Assembly (NCBI RefSeq): GCF_963664415.1
Contig: NZ_OY761440.1
Coordinates: 1,612,001 to 1,676,000, forward strand
From: an uncultured Desulfobacter sp.
GTDB lineage: Bacteria > Desulfobacterota > Desulfobacteria > Desulfobacterales > Desulfobacteraceae
Length of the DNA stretch: 64,000 bases
Direction: 5' to 3'
Below the pieces are notes generated by a model. That model saw only the letters and a list, made by a program, of their open reading frames with translations. It was not told where the DNA came from and ran no database searches. A program made the position numbers and the translations under genes. The stretch's first letter is position 1. Each line of letters opens with the position of its first letter. Below, in pieces: positions 42,887 to 51,216 of the stretch.

Positions 42887-43890
42887 TCTGTAGTGGCTCG
42901 GAATAATAAACCCTTCGGCAAGAAAAGAATCACTTACGGCATAAAGGGTATTCGGATTTTCCGGGTCAGCGGCAAGCCCGGACAGGGCCACCCAGGGAAG
43001 GGGTACGCCGTTATCGTCAGCAAGCGAAGCAATCATGGGATAAGCGGAAGTCCCTTTTTTAAGCTGATAAATGTTGATCATGGTCGGGATTCCGTCTTCA
43101 GCCAGATCCATCTCTTCGGTAGACGCCACGAACAGATTGCGCTGGGGAATGGCTTTCAACCCTTCTGGGCCGATACCTGTGGGCAGCACCTGCAATGGCT
43201 TGGGCTTATCTGATTTGCTCACGTCGTAGACACCCACAGCATTGCAGCGTTCGGAACCCACAAAGAGCAGGGTTTGATTTTTGTTGTAAACACCGACTTC
43301 AACAGCCTCAGGCTCGCAGCCGTTGTTTTCGGAACGGCCTTCATTGTAATGCCCCATGGAGGCCAGCCACAATTCAAAGGATTCCGCAGATTCATAGACA
43401 ACTTTACCGTGCGTATTAAAAATGGTGAAACCGCGGCTGTCACCCTCTTCACCGTCTTCATTTTCATAGTCGCCTTCATTGGCCGTGGCAAAGGTATTAT
43501 TATTGATCCAGGCCACGGCATCAGGTTAACGCCCACCAGTACCAGGGTGTCAAAAAATATAAGGCTGGTCGGCTCGCCACCGACTTCCACTGTCCCCTGG
43601 CCTACCGGATTGGCCGGATCCGAGATATCCACAAATCCGATTGCACCATTTTTTCCGTCAGTATACACCAGCTGTTTGCCGTCAGTGGTGACGTCAACAA
43701 TTTCGGCAACCCCGGAACCGTTGCCAGCCATGACATCAACTGTGCCGACATGCCGGAACAGTTTTTGGGATTCACGATGTTGCTGGTGGTGATGCTTATT
43801 TTGCTTTAATCCATGGCTATGGGCAAAAACCCCAGCCGGACAAAGGCCCAGGATGAGCCCTGCTGTTGCGACAGCGACAAGCTTTTTCAT
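42887..43890 (-). pseudogene. Secreted beta-propeller (choice-of-anchor I / esterase-like) protein, internally deleted and truncated
   Basis: First part (43890 to about 43530): signal peptide MKKLVAVATAGLILGLCPAG, a His-rich stretch, then propeller blades (GNGSGVAEIVDVTTDGKQLV, GAIGFVDISDPANPVGQG) up to VLVGVN. Second part, in another frame (to 42887): DAVAWINNNTFATANEGDYE, VGSERCNAVGVYDV, LPTGIGPEGLKAIPQRNLFV and TLYAVSDSFLA, then a premature stop. In related proteins further blades separate GVN from the PDAVAW strand, and several hundred residues follow. So an internal deletion with frameshift and loss of the C terminus have destroyed the gene. Such proteins are often phosphodiesterase or phytase-like. 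Confidence 0.75.
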
Positions 43891-44193
43891 TTTCTTCTCC
43901 TTTTGTTTTTGGGTTGTGTAAATTAAAATAATCCCGGGAAAGGAAGCGAACTCGGAAACAACCCCGAAGCTATAAACAAAAAAGATTACCGTGATGTTAG
44001 TATTAAATTTTAAAATTGTTGGAAAAAAGGAAGGAGGGGGAACAATAAATAGACTTTTTTTAGCAGTTTTTACCCGTATTCAAAGCGCAATCAATTGGGC
44101 ATTTTTGATACAACAAAGAAAACGGGTAAAAAAACAAGTTATGTGGTTCGTTTTATTATTTCATGGTGCTTAAAACAGGTGCCATTAGCCGGT
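43891..44193. other. 303-base gene-free stretch between the propeller pseudogene and pyrE
   Basis: AT-rich; a 60-codon frame at 43991-44173 has no ribosome-binding site or family resemblance. No clear terminator for pyrE is visible. Confidence 0.4.
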
Positions 44194-44865
44194 TCAACGA
44201 TCTGCGCCATAGGTTTCAAGATAGGTTTCAATTTTAGCTTTCATTGAGTCATCCAGAACAATTTTGCCCGCTATTTCCCGGTTATGCAGAAAATTAATGA
44301 TTTCCCGTATCGTAACAATAGAAAAAATGGGAATGCCAAGGGTGTCTGCCACCTCTGCCAACGCATTTTTTTCTGTTTTCCCCTTTTCTTGGCGATTAAC
44401 ACTTATAATAATGCCGCAAACCTGGGGATTACTGCAGCCTTTTAGGATTTCCAAGGATTCCCGGATGGCTTTACCCGAAGTGATGACGTCATCCACCAGA
44501 ATCAGCCGGGTGTCGGAGGTCAAGGGCATACCCACCACAGCACTTTTATCTGCATAGGTTTTGGCTTCCTTGCGGTTGAACACATACCCTTTGTCAATGC
44601 CCATGTCGGCCAGGGCACAGGCTGCCGTGATGCACAAAGGAATACCTTTGTAGGCAGGTCCGTAAATCCCATGAAAATCTTCTTTAAAATGGGCGTTAAT
44701 GGCTTTCGCATAATAGGTGCCCAGCTTTTGAATCTTTGATCCGGTATCAAACATACCGGTATTGATAAAATAGGGCGCAATCCGACCGCTTTTCAACTCA
44801 AACTCACCGAATTTCAGGGCATTGCACTCTACCAGAAACTCTATAAAGTCTTCTTTATAATTCAT
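44194..44865 (-). CDS. pyrE: Orotate phosphoribosyltransferase
   Basis: 223 residues. PRPP-binding motif LILVDDVITSGKAIRESLE, substrate loop around RKEAKTYADKSAVVG, and N-terminal LKSGRIAPYFINTGMFDTG are as in PyrE. It joins orotate to PRPP to give OMP in UMP synthesis. It follows pyrK by 103 bases containing copy 2 of the hairpin repeat, so pyrDB-pyrK-pyrE may be read as one unit with a processed or attenuated end. AAGGAAA lies upstream of the ATG. Confidence 0.95.
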   Translation of the reverse strand: MNYKEDFIEFLVECNALKFGEFELKSGRIAPYFINTGMFDTGSKIQKLGTYYAKAINAHFKEDFHGIYGPAYKGIPLCITAACALADMGIDKGYVFNRKEAKTYADKSAVVGMPLTSDTRLILVDDVITSGKAIRESLEILKGCSNPQVCGIIISVNRQEKGKTEKNALAEVADTLGIPIFSIVTIREIINFLHNREIAGKIVLDDSMKAKIETYLETYGADR

Positions 44866-44894
44866 CTATCTTTTTTTCCTTAAACTATAAACAC

Positions 44895-44963
44895 AACGAA
44901 AATAAGAATTTGAACGAAAGGTTATCCATATGCAAGGCGCAGGTGGGTGACTTTACGTTCAAA
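44895..44963 (-). repeat. Dispersed hairpin repeat, copy 2 of 3
   Basis: Begins AACGAA, then TTTGAACGA, centre ATGCAAGGCGCAGGTGGGTG, closing ACTTTACGTTCAAA. It ends 5 bases from the pyrK stop codon (44969) and lies in the pyrK-pyrE gap. Arms pair over about 20 positions with a few mismatches. Same orientation as the other two copies. Confidence 0.85.
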
Positions 44964-44968
44964 CACCA

Positions 44969-45805
44969 CTACTGGCAGCGCCATGTGGCATACTCATTCA
45001 GGGGCACCGGCTGCCCGGTTTTCAACAATGCCCGGGTATTAAAATCGTCCATGGTCCTCAAGATCTTTGAGCCAAAGACCGGTCCGTCTTTGCACACCAC
45101 GACATGACCGCATACACATGCCCCGCACACCCCGAACCCGCATCTCATGTACCGTTCCAGGGATACCTGGCAGGGGATGCCGTGGACCTCACAAATCTCA
45201 AACACCTTGCCCATCATGATTTCCGGGCCGCAGGCATAGACCATATCAAAAATGGGGGTAGAAACCTTCGACAGTTCGTTTATTTTTTGTTCCAGAATAT
45301 CGGTGACAAACCCTTTATATCCTTTTGATCCATCATCGGTACATATTTCGGCCTTTGCCGCAAACCGGTCCGGGTAAAGCAGAAAAGATTTAGACCGGGC
45401 ACCCTGGATCAGCACCACCTCAGGCCCGTCACCGGTTTGGAAAGCCTCCACAAGGGGCGCAAGGGGCGCCATGCCGCAGCCGCCGGCCACAACGGCAACC
45501 CGCTTATGACCGATTCCCATATTAAATCCGTTGCCAAAAGGTCCACGGATACCAATTTTATCTCCAGGCCCAAGGGATACGGCTTTTTTAGAGAAAAGCC
45601 CCTTGGCTTCCACAGTAATACCGAAGCGGTTCGGACTGTGATGGGAAATAGTATAGGGTTTTTCATCCACGCCGGGAATCCAGACCATGACAAACTGGCC
45701 CGGTTTAAAGTCAATGGGTTCATCAATATAAAGGGAGACAAACTCAGGGCTGTGAACTTCCTTGTCCGCCACGTTAACCATGGCCGGCATCAACTGTGTA
45801 ATCAT
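44969..45805 (-). CDS. pyrK: Dihydroorotate dehydrogenase B, electron-transfer (FAD/Fe-S) subunit
   Basis: 278 residues from ATG 45805, which overlaps the pyrDB stop in ATGA; the longer open frame is upstream read-through. FAD-binding KPYTISHHS and GIRGPFGNGF, nucleotide-binding VAGGCGMAPLAPLVEAF, CGPEIM, and a C-terminal [2Fe-2S] cluster (CGFGVCGACVCGHVVVCKDG) define PyrK. It carries electrons from PyrDB to NAD+. The coupling to pyrDB matches the class 1B heterotetramer. Confidence 0.94.
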   Translation of the reverse strand: MITQLMPAMVNVADKEVHSPEFVSLYIDEPIDFKPGQFVMVWIPGVDEKPYTISHHSPNRFGITVEAKGLFSKKAVSLGPGDKIGIRGPFGNGFNMGIGHKRVAVVAGGCGMAPLAPLVEAFQTGDGPEVVLIQGARSKSFLLYPDRFAAKAEICTDDGSKGYKGFVTDILEQKINELSKVSTPIFDMVYACGPEIMMGKVFEICEVHGIPCQVSLERYMRCGFGVCGACVCGHVVVCKDGPVFGSKILRTMDDFNTRALLKTGQPVPLNEYATWRCQ

Positions 45806-46710
45806 AGGGCCTCCCTGTGGGCTGCGCCCCGGATCTCTTCCATAGTGGTGTCGTGGGCTGCCAGCCATTGGTCGATCTCTTTATTTACCTTATCAAACAC
45901 GGTGATCCCCCGGTATCTTACGGCCGTGCCGATTCCCACAAGCGTCGCCCCTGCCATGATGATCTCCAGGGCATCTTTTCCGGTGCTGATGCCGCCCAGG
46001 CCAATGATCGGGATGGATACGGCCCGAAAAATATCGTACACACACCGCACGGCAATGGGTTTAATCATGGGGCCGGAAAGCCCGCCTTTTTTAAAGGCAA
46101 GCACAGGCTGCCGGGACTCAATGTCAATCACCATGCCCGGCCCGGCCGTATTAATGGCGCAGATGGCATCGGCGCCGGCATCCTCACACGCCTTTGCAAT
46201 GGCTGCGATATCCGGGGCAGCCGGCGTCAGCTTGGCGATCAAAGGCACATCAATCGCTTTTTTAACCGCGGCCACAACATCATGGGAAGACTGGGCATTC
46301 ACCCCGAAAATCATGCCATGCTGATCTGAATTAGGGCAGGATATATTCAATTCAATAAAATCCGGTCCTTTGGCAGAAACAAACTCCGCCACCCGGACAA
46401 ATTCATCCACTGATCCGCCATATATGCTGGCGTTCACGGGAAAGGCCCGGTCTGAAAGCTCCTGCCACTCCTCTTCCATGTTCAGGTAACCCGGGGAAGG
46501 CAGGCCCACAGCATTGATCATGCCGTTGCCAAGATCAATGACCGTTGGATTTTTATGGCCCTCCCGGGGAGCGGGCCCAATGGACTTCATGGTGGGAAGT
46601 CCGCAGCCGTTTTCCCAAACCCTTTCTAAAATAGCTTTATTGTTACCGAGCACACCCGAGGCCAATACCAAAGGTGTGCGCAGTGCTTTCCCTAAAAACG
46701 AGGTTTGCAT
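45802..46710 (-). CDS. pyrDB: Dihydroorotate dehydrogenase B, catalytic subunit (class 1B)
   Basis: 302 residues, FMN TIM barrel. Motifs: TPLVLASGVLGNN, SIGPAPREGHKNP, NAVGLPSPGY, FIELNISCPNSDQHGMIFG (catalytic Cys region), LIAKLTPA, CAINTAGPGMVID, and IIGLGGISTGKDALEIIMAGA (FMN phosphate). It oxidises dihydroorotate to orotate and passes electrons through PyrK to NAD+. It starts only 9 bases after nqrF, suggesting co-transcription with the Na+-NQR genes. Confidence 0.95.
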   Translation of the reverse strand: MQTSFLGKALRTPLVLASGVLGNNKAILERVWENGCGLPTMKSIGPAPREGHKNPTVIDLGNGMINAVGLPSPGYLNMEEEWQELSDRAFPVNASIYGGSVDEFVRVAEFVSAKGPDFIELNISCPNSDQHGMIFGVNAQSSHDVVAAVKKAIDVPLIAKLTPAAPDIAAIAKACEDAGADAICAINTAGPGMVIDIESRQPVLAFKKGGLSGPMIKPIAVRCVYDIFRAVSIPIIGLGGISTGKDALEIIMAGATLVGIGTAVRYRGITVFDKVNKEIDQWLAAHDTTMEEIRGAAHREAL

Positions 46711-46719
46711 TAATACCCT

Positions 46720-47931
46720 TTAAAACTTGTCATAAAATATCATATCATCTTCCACACCCATCTCGTAAAGGCTGTCAATAACCGAATCAATCATGGGCGG
46801 CGGACCGCACAGGTAATACTCAATCTCAGCCGGATCTTCGTGGGTGCTTAAGTAAGTCTCCACAAGATAGGTGTTGATAAACCCGGTCCGGCCGCTCCAG
46901 TTGTCTTCCGGATCGGGTGCGGACAAGGCCACATGGTAGGAAAAATTAGGATATTTTTCCACAAGTTCTTTAAAATCTTCGTCGTAAAACATCTCTTTGA
47001 TGGATCTGGCCCCGTACCAGAAGGAGATCTTACGGCCGGAATCGATCCCGTCCAGCTGGTGCAGAATATGGGAACGCAAAGGCGCCATACCGGCACCACC
47101 ACCGATAAAGCACATCTCCCGGTCCGTATCCCTTGCCATGAAGTCCCCGTAAGGACCTGACACCATCACCCGGTCACCGGGTTCAAGTCCGAACACATAG
47201 GAGGAACCAAATCCCGGAGGAATGCCCTCGGTGCCCGGCGGCGGTGTTGCAATACGTACGTTTAGCATGAGAATCTCTTTGTCATGGGGCGGATTGGCCA
47301 GGGAATAGGCCCTGAATCCCGGTTTTATCCCTTTGGACGTCAAGTCTAAAAGATTATACTTTTTCCATTCGCTGACATACTTGCTGGCGATATGAAAATC
47401 TTTAAAATCAAGTTCATATTCGGGCACGTCAATCTGGATATAAGCGCCGGCCTTAAAATCAAAGGGTTCGGAAGGACGCAGCACAAGCTCTTTGATAAAC
47501 GTGGCCACGTTTTTATTGGATACCACCTCGGCTTCTACTTTTTTAATGCCGAAAATGGATTCAGGCACCTCAATGGAAAGGTCTTCCTTGACTTTGAGCT
47601 GACAGGAGAGGCGAACGCCTTCCGCCTTTTCCTTCCGGCTTAAATGCGACAGCTCTGTGGGCAGCACACTGCCGCCGCCCTCAACCACCTTGCACCGACA
47701 CATCCCGCAGGACCCGGACCCGCCGCAGGCAGAAGGCAAAAAAATATCTTCACCCGACAAAGCAGACAACAGCGTGGGATTGCCTGAAATTTTTAAAGCC
47801 TCATCGGCCTTGCCATTGATGGTCACCATATGCTCTCCCTTTGTGGTCACTTTTGCTTCCACAAACAAGAGCACCATAACCAGAAGACCTATAACAACGG
47901 TAAACACCAGGATACTGATTAAATAAATCAA
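46720..47931 (-). CDS. nqrF: Na+-translocating NADH:quinone reductase subunit F
   Basis: 403 residues. One N-terminal membrane helix (MIYLISILVFTVVIGLLVMV), a [2Fe-2S] ferredoxin domain (LPSACGGSGSCGMCRC, later LSCQLKV), then the FAD domain (RAYSLAN) and the NADH domain (MCFIGGGAGMAPLRSHI, YLCGPPPMID). NqrF oxidises NADH and feeds electrons into the sodium pump. Length and domain order are typical. A 106-base gap with copy 3 of the hairpin repeat separates it from nqrE; AAGGAG precedes the ATG. Confidence 0.96.
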   Translation of the reverse strand: MIYLISILVFTVVIGLLVMVLLFVEAKVTTKGEHMVTINGKADEALKISGNPTLLSALSGEDIFLPSACGGSGSCGMCRCKVVEGGGSVLPTELSHLSRKEKAEGVRLSCQLKVKEDLSIEVPESIFGIKKVEAEVVSNKNVATFIKELVLRPSEPFDFKAGAYIQIDVPEYELDFKDFHIASKYVSEWKKYNLLDLTSKGIKPGFRAYSLANPPHDKEILMLNVRIATPPPGTEGIPPGFGSSYVFGLEPGDRVMVSGPYGDFMARDTDREMCFIGGGAGMAPLRSHILHQLDGIDSGRKISFWYGARSIKEMFYDEDFKELVEKYPNFSYHVALSAPDPEDNWSGRTGFINTYLVETYLSTHEDPAEIEYYLCGPPPMIDSVIDSLYEMGVEDDMIFYDKF

Positions 47932-47957
47932 TTCAACGTCTCCTTAATCTGTTTCTG

Positions 47958-48027
47958 AACGGAAACCGGTGTTTGGACGAAAAGTTGCCCAGATGCAAGG
48001 CGCAGATGGGTGACTTTTCGTTCAAAC
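47958..48027 (-). repeat. Dispersed hairpin repeat, copy 3 of 3
   Basis: The best copy. After AACGGAA come arms GTTTGGACGAAAAGTTGCCC(A) (47971-47991) and TGGGTGACTTTTCGTTCAAA(C) (48007-48027), with loop GATGCAAGGCGCAGA. Of 21 arm positions 18 are Watson-Crick and the other three are G-T, so the RNA can form a 21-bp stem. It ends 10 bases from the nqrE stop (48038), inside the nqr operon. Confidence 0.9.
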
Positions 48028-48037
48028 ACAAGCCTCC

Positions 48038-48646
48038 TTATAAGGTGATGCCTGAAAACATCATAAACGTCATGGCCATCAATCCTGCAATGATCATGGT
48101 AAACCCGAATCCTTGCAAACCGTCAGGCACATCCGAATACCGGGCCTTTTTTCGGATAGCGGCCATGGTGACAATGGCCAGCATCCAGCCGGTGCCGGAA
48201 CCTGCGCCAAAGACAATGGACTCAATAAAGGTGTAGTTTCGCTCCACCATGAAAAGACTGGTACCCAAAATAGCGCAGTTTACGGCAATCAGTGGTAAAA
48301 ACACGCCCAGCGTAGCGTAAAGCTCGGGCGAATACCGGTCAATAACCATCTCCACGGCCTGGACCAGGGCGGCAATCACGGCAATAAAGGTAATGAACTT
48401 TAAAAAGCTTAAGTCAAGGTCAGGAAACCCTATCCAGGACAACGCACCCGGGGCCAGAAAGCCGTGATAGATGATCCAGTTGACCGGACTTGTCACAGAC
48501 AACACAAAAATAACGGCAAATCCCAACCCTGCCGCCGTATCCACATTTTTGGAAACAGCAATAAACGAACACATCCCAAGAAAATAGGCCAGAAGGATGT
48601 TGCCGATGAAAACGGAATTAATAAACAGACTGAACAGATCACCCAT
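48038..48646 (-). CDS. nqrE: Na+-NQR subunit E
   Basis: 202 residues with six hydrophobic helices and the NqrE/RnfA signature FIGNILLAYFLGMCSFIAVS near the N terminus and VNCAILGTSLFM in the second half; the paired Cys residues are those that hold the intramembrane iron site in the NqrD/NqrE pair. The ending GSGTGWMLAIVTMAAIRKKA and VPDGLQGFGFTMIIAGLMAM is typical. Nine bases separate it from nqrD. Confidence 0.96.
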   Translation of the reverse strand: MGDLFSLFINSVFIGNILLAYFLGMCSFIAVSKNVDTAAGLGFAVIFVLSVTSPVNWIIYHGFLAPGALSWIGFPDLDLSFLKFITFIAVIAALVQAVEMVIDRYSPELYATLGVFLPLIAVNCAILGTSLFMVERNYTFIESIVFGAGSGTGWMLAIVTMAAIRKKARYSDVPDGLQGFGFTMIIAGLMAMTFMMFSGITL

Positions 48647-48655
48647 GACGGCTCC

Positions 48656-49291
48656 TTATTTTTTTTGGCTTGATATGCCGGGCAAAGAATTTTTCAGCCA
48701 CACCAGAAGGCCGATGACAAAAAAGGCACCCGGGGCCAGCACCATCAACCCCATATTCTGGAAACCAAGGTCATATACAAAACCGGGGACCACCTGAAAT
48801 CCTAAAAATTTTCCGGACCCCAGAAGCTCCCGGATAAAGGCCACCACCACAAGGATCAAACCATAGCCCAAGCCGTTGGCGATACCATCCACAAAAGAAT
48901 CAATGGGATCATTGGCCAGGGCAAAGGCTTCGGCCCGACCGAGAACAATGCAGTTGGTGATAATCAACCCCACAAAAATGGAAAGCTGTTTGGATATGTC
49001 ATAAAAATAGGCTTTGAGTACCTGGTCGGTAACAATCACCAGGGTGGAGATAATAGCCAGTTCTACAATGATCCGGATATTGGATGGAATGATCTTTCTC
49101 ATGGAGGAGATGATCATGGACGAACAGGCCGTTACAACTGTCAGGGCCAGGGCCATGACAACGGCCGTGGACATTTTCACGGTTACGGCCAAAGCAGAAC
49201 AGATACCCAGCACCTGGTAGGCCACAGGGTTCTGGCTCCACAGGCCCTTGATCAAGATCTCCTGGTATTCACTTTTGGATTTAAGCTTCAT
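48656..49291 (-). CDS. nqrD: Na+-NQR subunit D
   Basis: 211 residues, six membrane helices. The signature LWSQNPVAYQVLGICSALAV and LIITNCIVLGRAEAFALAND carries the conserved Cys residues facing those of NqrE. AVVMALALTVVTACSSMIIS and PGAFFVIGLLVWLKNSLPG also match NqrD rather than RnfE. It lies 19 bases after nqrC. Confidence 0.96.
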   Translation of the reverse strand: MKLKSKSEYQEILIKGLWSQNPVAYQVLGICSALAVTVKMSTAVVMALALTVVTACSSMIISSMRKIIPSNIRIIVELAIISTLVIVTDQVLKAYFYDISKQLSIFVGLIITNCIVLGRAEAFALANDPIDSFVDGIANGLGYGLILVVVAFIRELLGSGKFLGFQVVPGFVYDLGFQNMGLMVLAPGAFFVIGLLVWLKNSLPGISSQKK

Positions 49292-49310
49292 AGTTCACCT
49301 TTTGTGGGTT

Positions 49311-50060
49311 CTATTCATGGGCTGGGTCACCAGCTTCCGCTTTTAGTTGTTTCTGCCGGAAAGTAACAGATACGCCCTCGTACTTCATCAGGGTATTTTT
49401 AATACCTTCGGACAGATACCGGCCTGTCAGGGTGGCCCCGGAGATGCCGTCCACAAAATTCTCCTGTTCATCTTTGGGCAGATCACCGGCCTTTCCCTTG
49501 GCAATGCCGATGGAGACAAATTTATCCTGGGAGTTAAGGATCTTTTTGCCTTTAAAATTCTTCTGGAACCATGCACTTTCAATCTCTCCGCCAAGCCCCG
49601 GGGTTTCAGAGTGGCTGAACACGGAAAAACCTGATACGGTCTGACCGTCATTTTCAAAGGCCAGATACCCTTGAATTTTCCCCCACAGTCCCCGGGTATT
49701 GATGGGCACGATATAACCGGAAATGTCCTTTAAGTCATGGCTGTTCCCTGTGCCCTTCCCATGGATAAAATACAGATGCATGCCTTTGGGGTTTTCTGTT
49801 TCCATAATTTTTCCCTGGGAGTCCACAACCACCTCTTCAATGCGCTGGTCATAAAGGGTGTTAATCTTCTCTTTCCCAGGCTTCTGGCCCACATCCACAA
49901 GACTTGCGGCCCGCAGCAGGTTCACTTTTTTGTCCAGGGCCATGTTCTCCTGCTGCTTGCTTTTAAGACCCGTTGCTGCCGCAGTGATCAAAAGACTGCA
50001 CAATACGGACAGGACAAGAGCAAAAAGGATGACATGGGCTTTTGAGTTTTTCTCAAACAT
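49311..50060 (-). CDS. nqrC: Na+-NQR subunit C (covalent FMN)
   Basis: 249 residues. One N-terminal membrane helix (HVILFALVLSVLCSLLITAA), then a periplasmic domain with the flavinylation motif DGISGATLTG; the FMN-accepting Thr is residue 210. ETPGLGGEIESAWFQKNFKG is also characteristic. The flavin transferase ApbE needed for attachment is not in the window. The start overlaps the nqrB end by 8 bases. Confidence 0.95.
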   Translation of the reverse strand: MFEKNSKAHVILFALVLSVLCSLLITAAATGLKSKQQENMALDKKVNLLRAASLVDVGQKPGKEKINTLYDQRIEEVVVDSQGKIMETENPKGMHLYFIHGKGTGNSHDLKDISGYIVPINTRGLWGKIQGYLAFENDGQTVSGFSVFSHSETPGLGGEIESAWFQKNFKGKKILNSQDKFVSIGIAKGKAGDLPKDEQENFVDGISGATLTGRYLSEGIKNTLMKYEGVSVTFRQKQLKAEAGDPAHE

Positions 50061-51216
50061 TGGGAATCCTCTTTGATGATTTATACTTGAGTACCAGGTG
50101 ATCCAGCAAAGGCGCGAACACGTTCATGAACAATATCGCCAGCATCACCCCTTCCATGAACGCGGGGTTTCCCACCCTGAGAATCACGGTAAAAAAACCA
50201 ATGGCTGCCCCGAAAATCCAGCGACCCGGATTGGTTCCCGGCGCTGAGACCGGATCCGTGGCCATAAAGATGATGCCGAACAAAAATCCGCCGGCACACA
50301 AATGATAAAGAGGGCCGGCATTGGACCAGGTATTCTGCCCCCCGGGGATCAGGTATACAATAAAACTTGTGATAACAAGCCCGGCAATGCCGCCGATAAT
50401 AATTCTGTAATTGGCAATACGGGTCACCATGAGAATGGCGGCACCGATCAGGCAACAGAGCGCCGAAGTTTCCCCCACACTGCCCGGCACCAATCCTGTG
50501 AAAAGCTGCCCCAGGGAATAACCGGCATTGGAAAGGGCTGCCGTGATGGACTGCCCCCCGGTACCTGTCACGGAAAGGGCTGTGGCCCCGGTCACGCCGT
50601 CTACCAGATTTTTTCCCGCCACCCAGACATCTCCGGACATGGAGACTGGATAGGAAAAAAACAGAAAAGCGCGCCCGGTCAGTGCCGGGTTAAGGATATT
50701 GCGGCCCGTTCCGCCAAAGACCTCCTTGCCAATGACCACCCCGAAAGAGATACCAAGTGCCACCTGCCATAAAGGAATGGTTGGCGGCAGGGTCAAGGGA
50801 AAAAGCAATCCTGTGACAAGAAGCCCTTCGGATATTTTATGGCCCCGCATCACCGCAAAAAGGAACTCCCAGGCAAACCCCACCGCATAAGATACGAGGA
50901 TGATGGGCAGCACATACCAGGCACCGACAAGGATACACTGGATCGCGGGCCAGGATTCACCGGCCCCGATGCCAGCCTGATAACCGGTGTTATATATTCC
51001 GAAAAAGGTTACCGGTAAAAGCGCCAGAATCACGATGCTCATATATCGTTTCAGATCCAGGTGATCCCGGACAAAGGGCATGGCACGAACCTTCTCCGAA
51101 GGCAAAAAGAAAAATGTTTTGGTAGCGTCCCAGACAGGCTCATATTTTTTATACTTCCCGTCTCCGGTAAACAAGGGCTTTGTATCATCAAAAAACTTTT
51201 TTAAAGGATTTTTCAT
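50053..51216 (-). CDS. nqrB: Na+-NQR subunit B (covalent FMN)
   Basis: 387 residues with about ten membrane helices. Flavinylation motif DGVTGATALS, with Thr212 expected to carry FMN; other marks are FGGTGRNILNPALTGRAFLF, GSVGETSALCCLIGAAILM and FMATDPVSAPGTNPGRW. The N-terminal cytosolic stretch (FFDDTKPLFTGDGKYKKYEP) is a feature of NqrB not found in RnfD. Its ATG shares one base with the nqrA stop (TAATG). Confidence 0.95.
   Translation of the reverse strand: MKNPLKKFFDDTKPLFTGDGKYKKYEPVWDATKTFFFLPSEKVRAMPFVRDHLDLKRYMSIVILALLPVTFFGIYNTGYQAGIGAGESWPAIQCILVGAWYVLPIILVSYAVGFAWEFLFAVMRGHKISEGLLVTGLLFPLTLPPTIPLWQVALGISFGVVIGKEVFGGTGRNILNPALTGRAFLFFSYPVSMSGDVWVAGKNLVDGVTGATALSVTGTGGQSITAALSNAGYSLGQLFTGLVPGSVGETSALCCLIGAAILMVTRIANYRIIIGGIAGLVITSFIVYLIPGGQNTWSNAGPLYHLCAGGFLFGIIFMATDPVSAPGTNPGRWIFGAAIGFFTVILRVGNPAFMEGVMLAILFMNVFAPLLDHLVLKYKSSKRIPNV

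Noticed and set aside
43991..44173. 60-codon + strand frame upstream of pyrE
   Set aside because: AT-rich, no homology, no ribosome-binding site.
44910..45107. Small + strand frames starting in the hairpin repeat (also at 47973)
   Set aside because: They share a start only because the repeat is shared, then read antisense through pyrK and nqrE; not genes.
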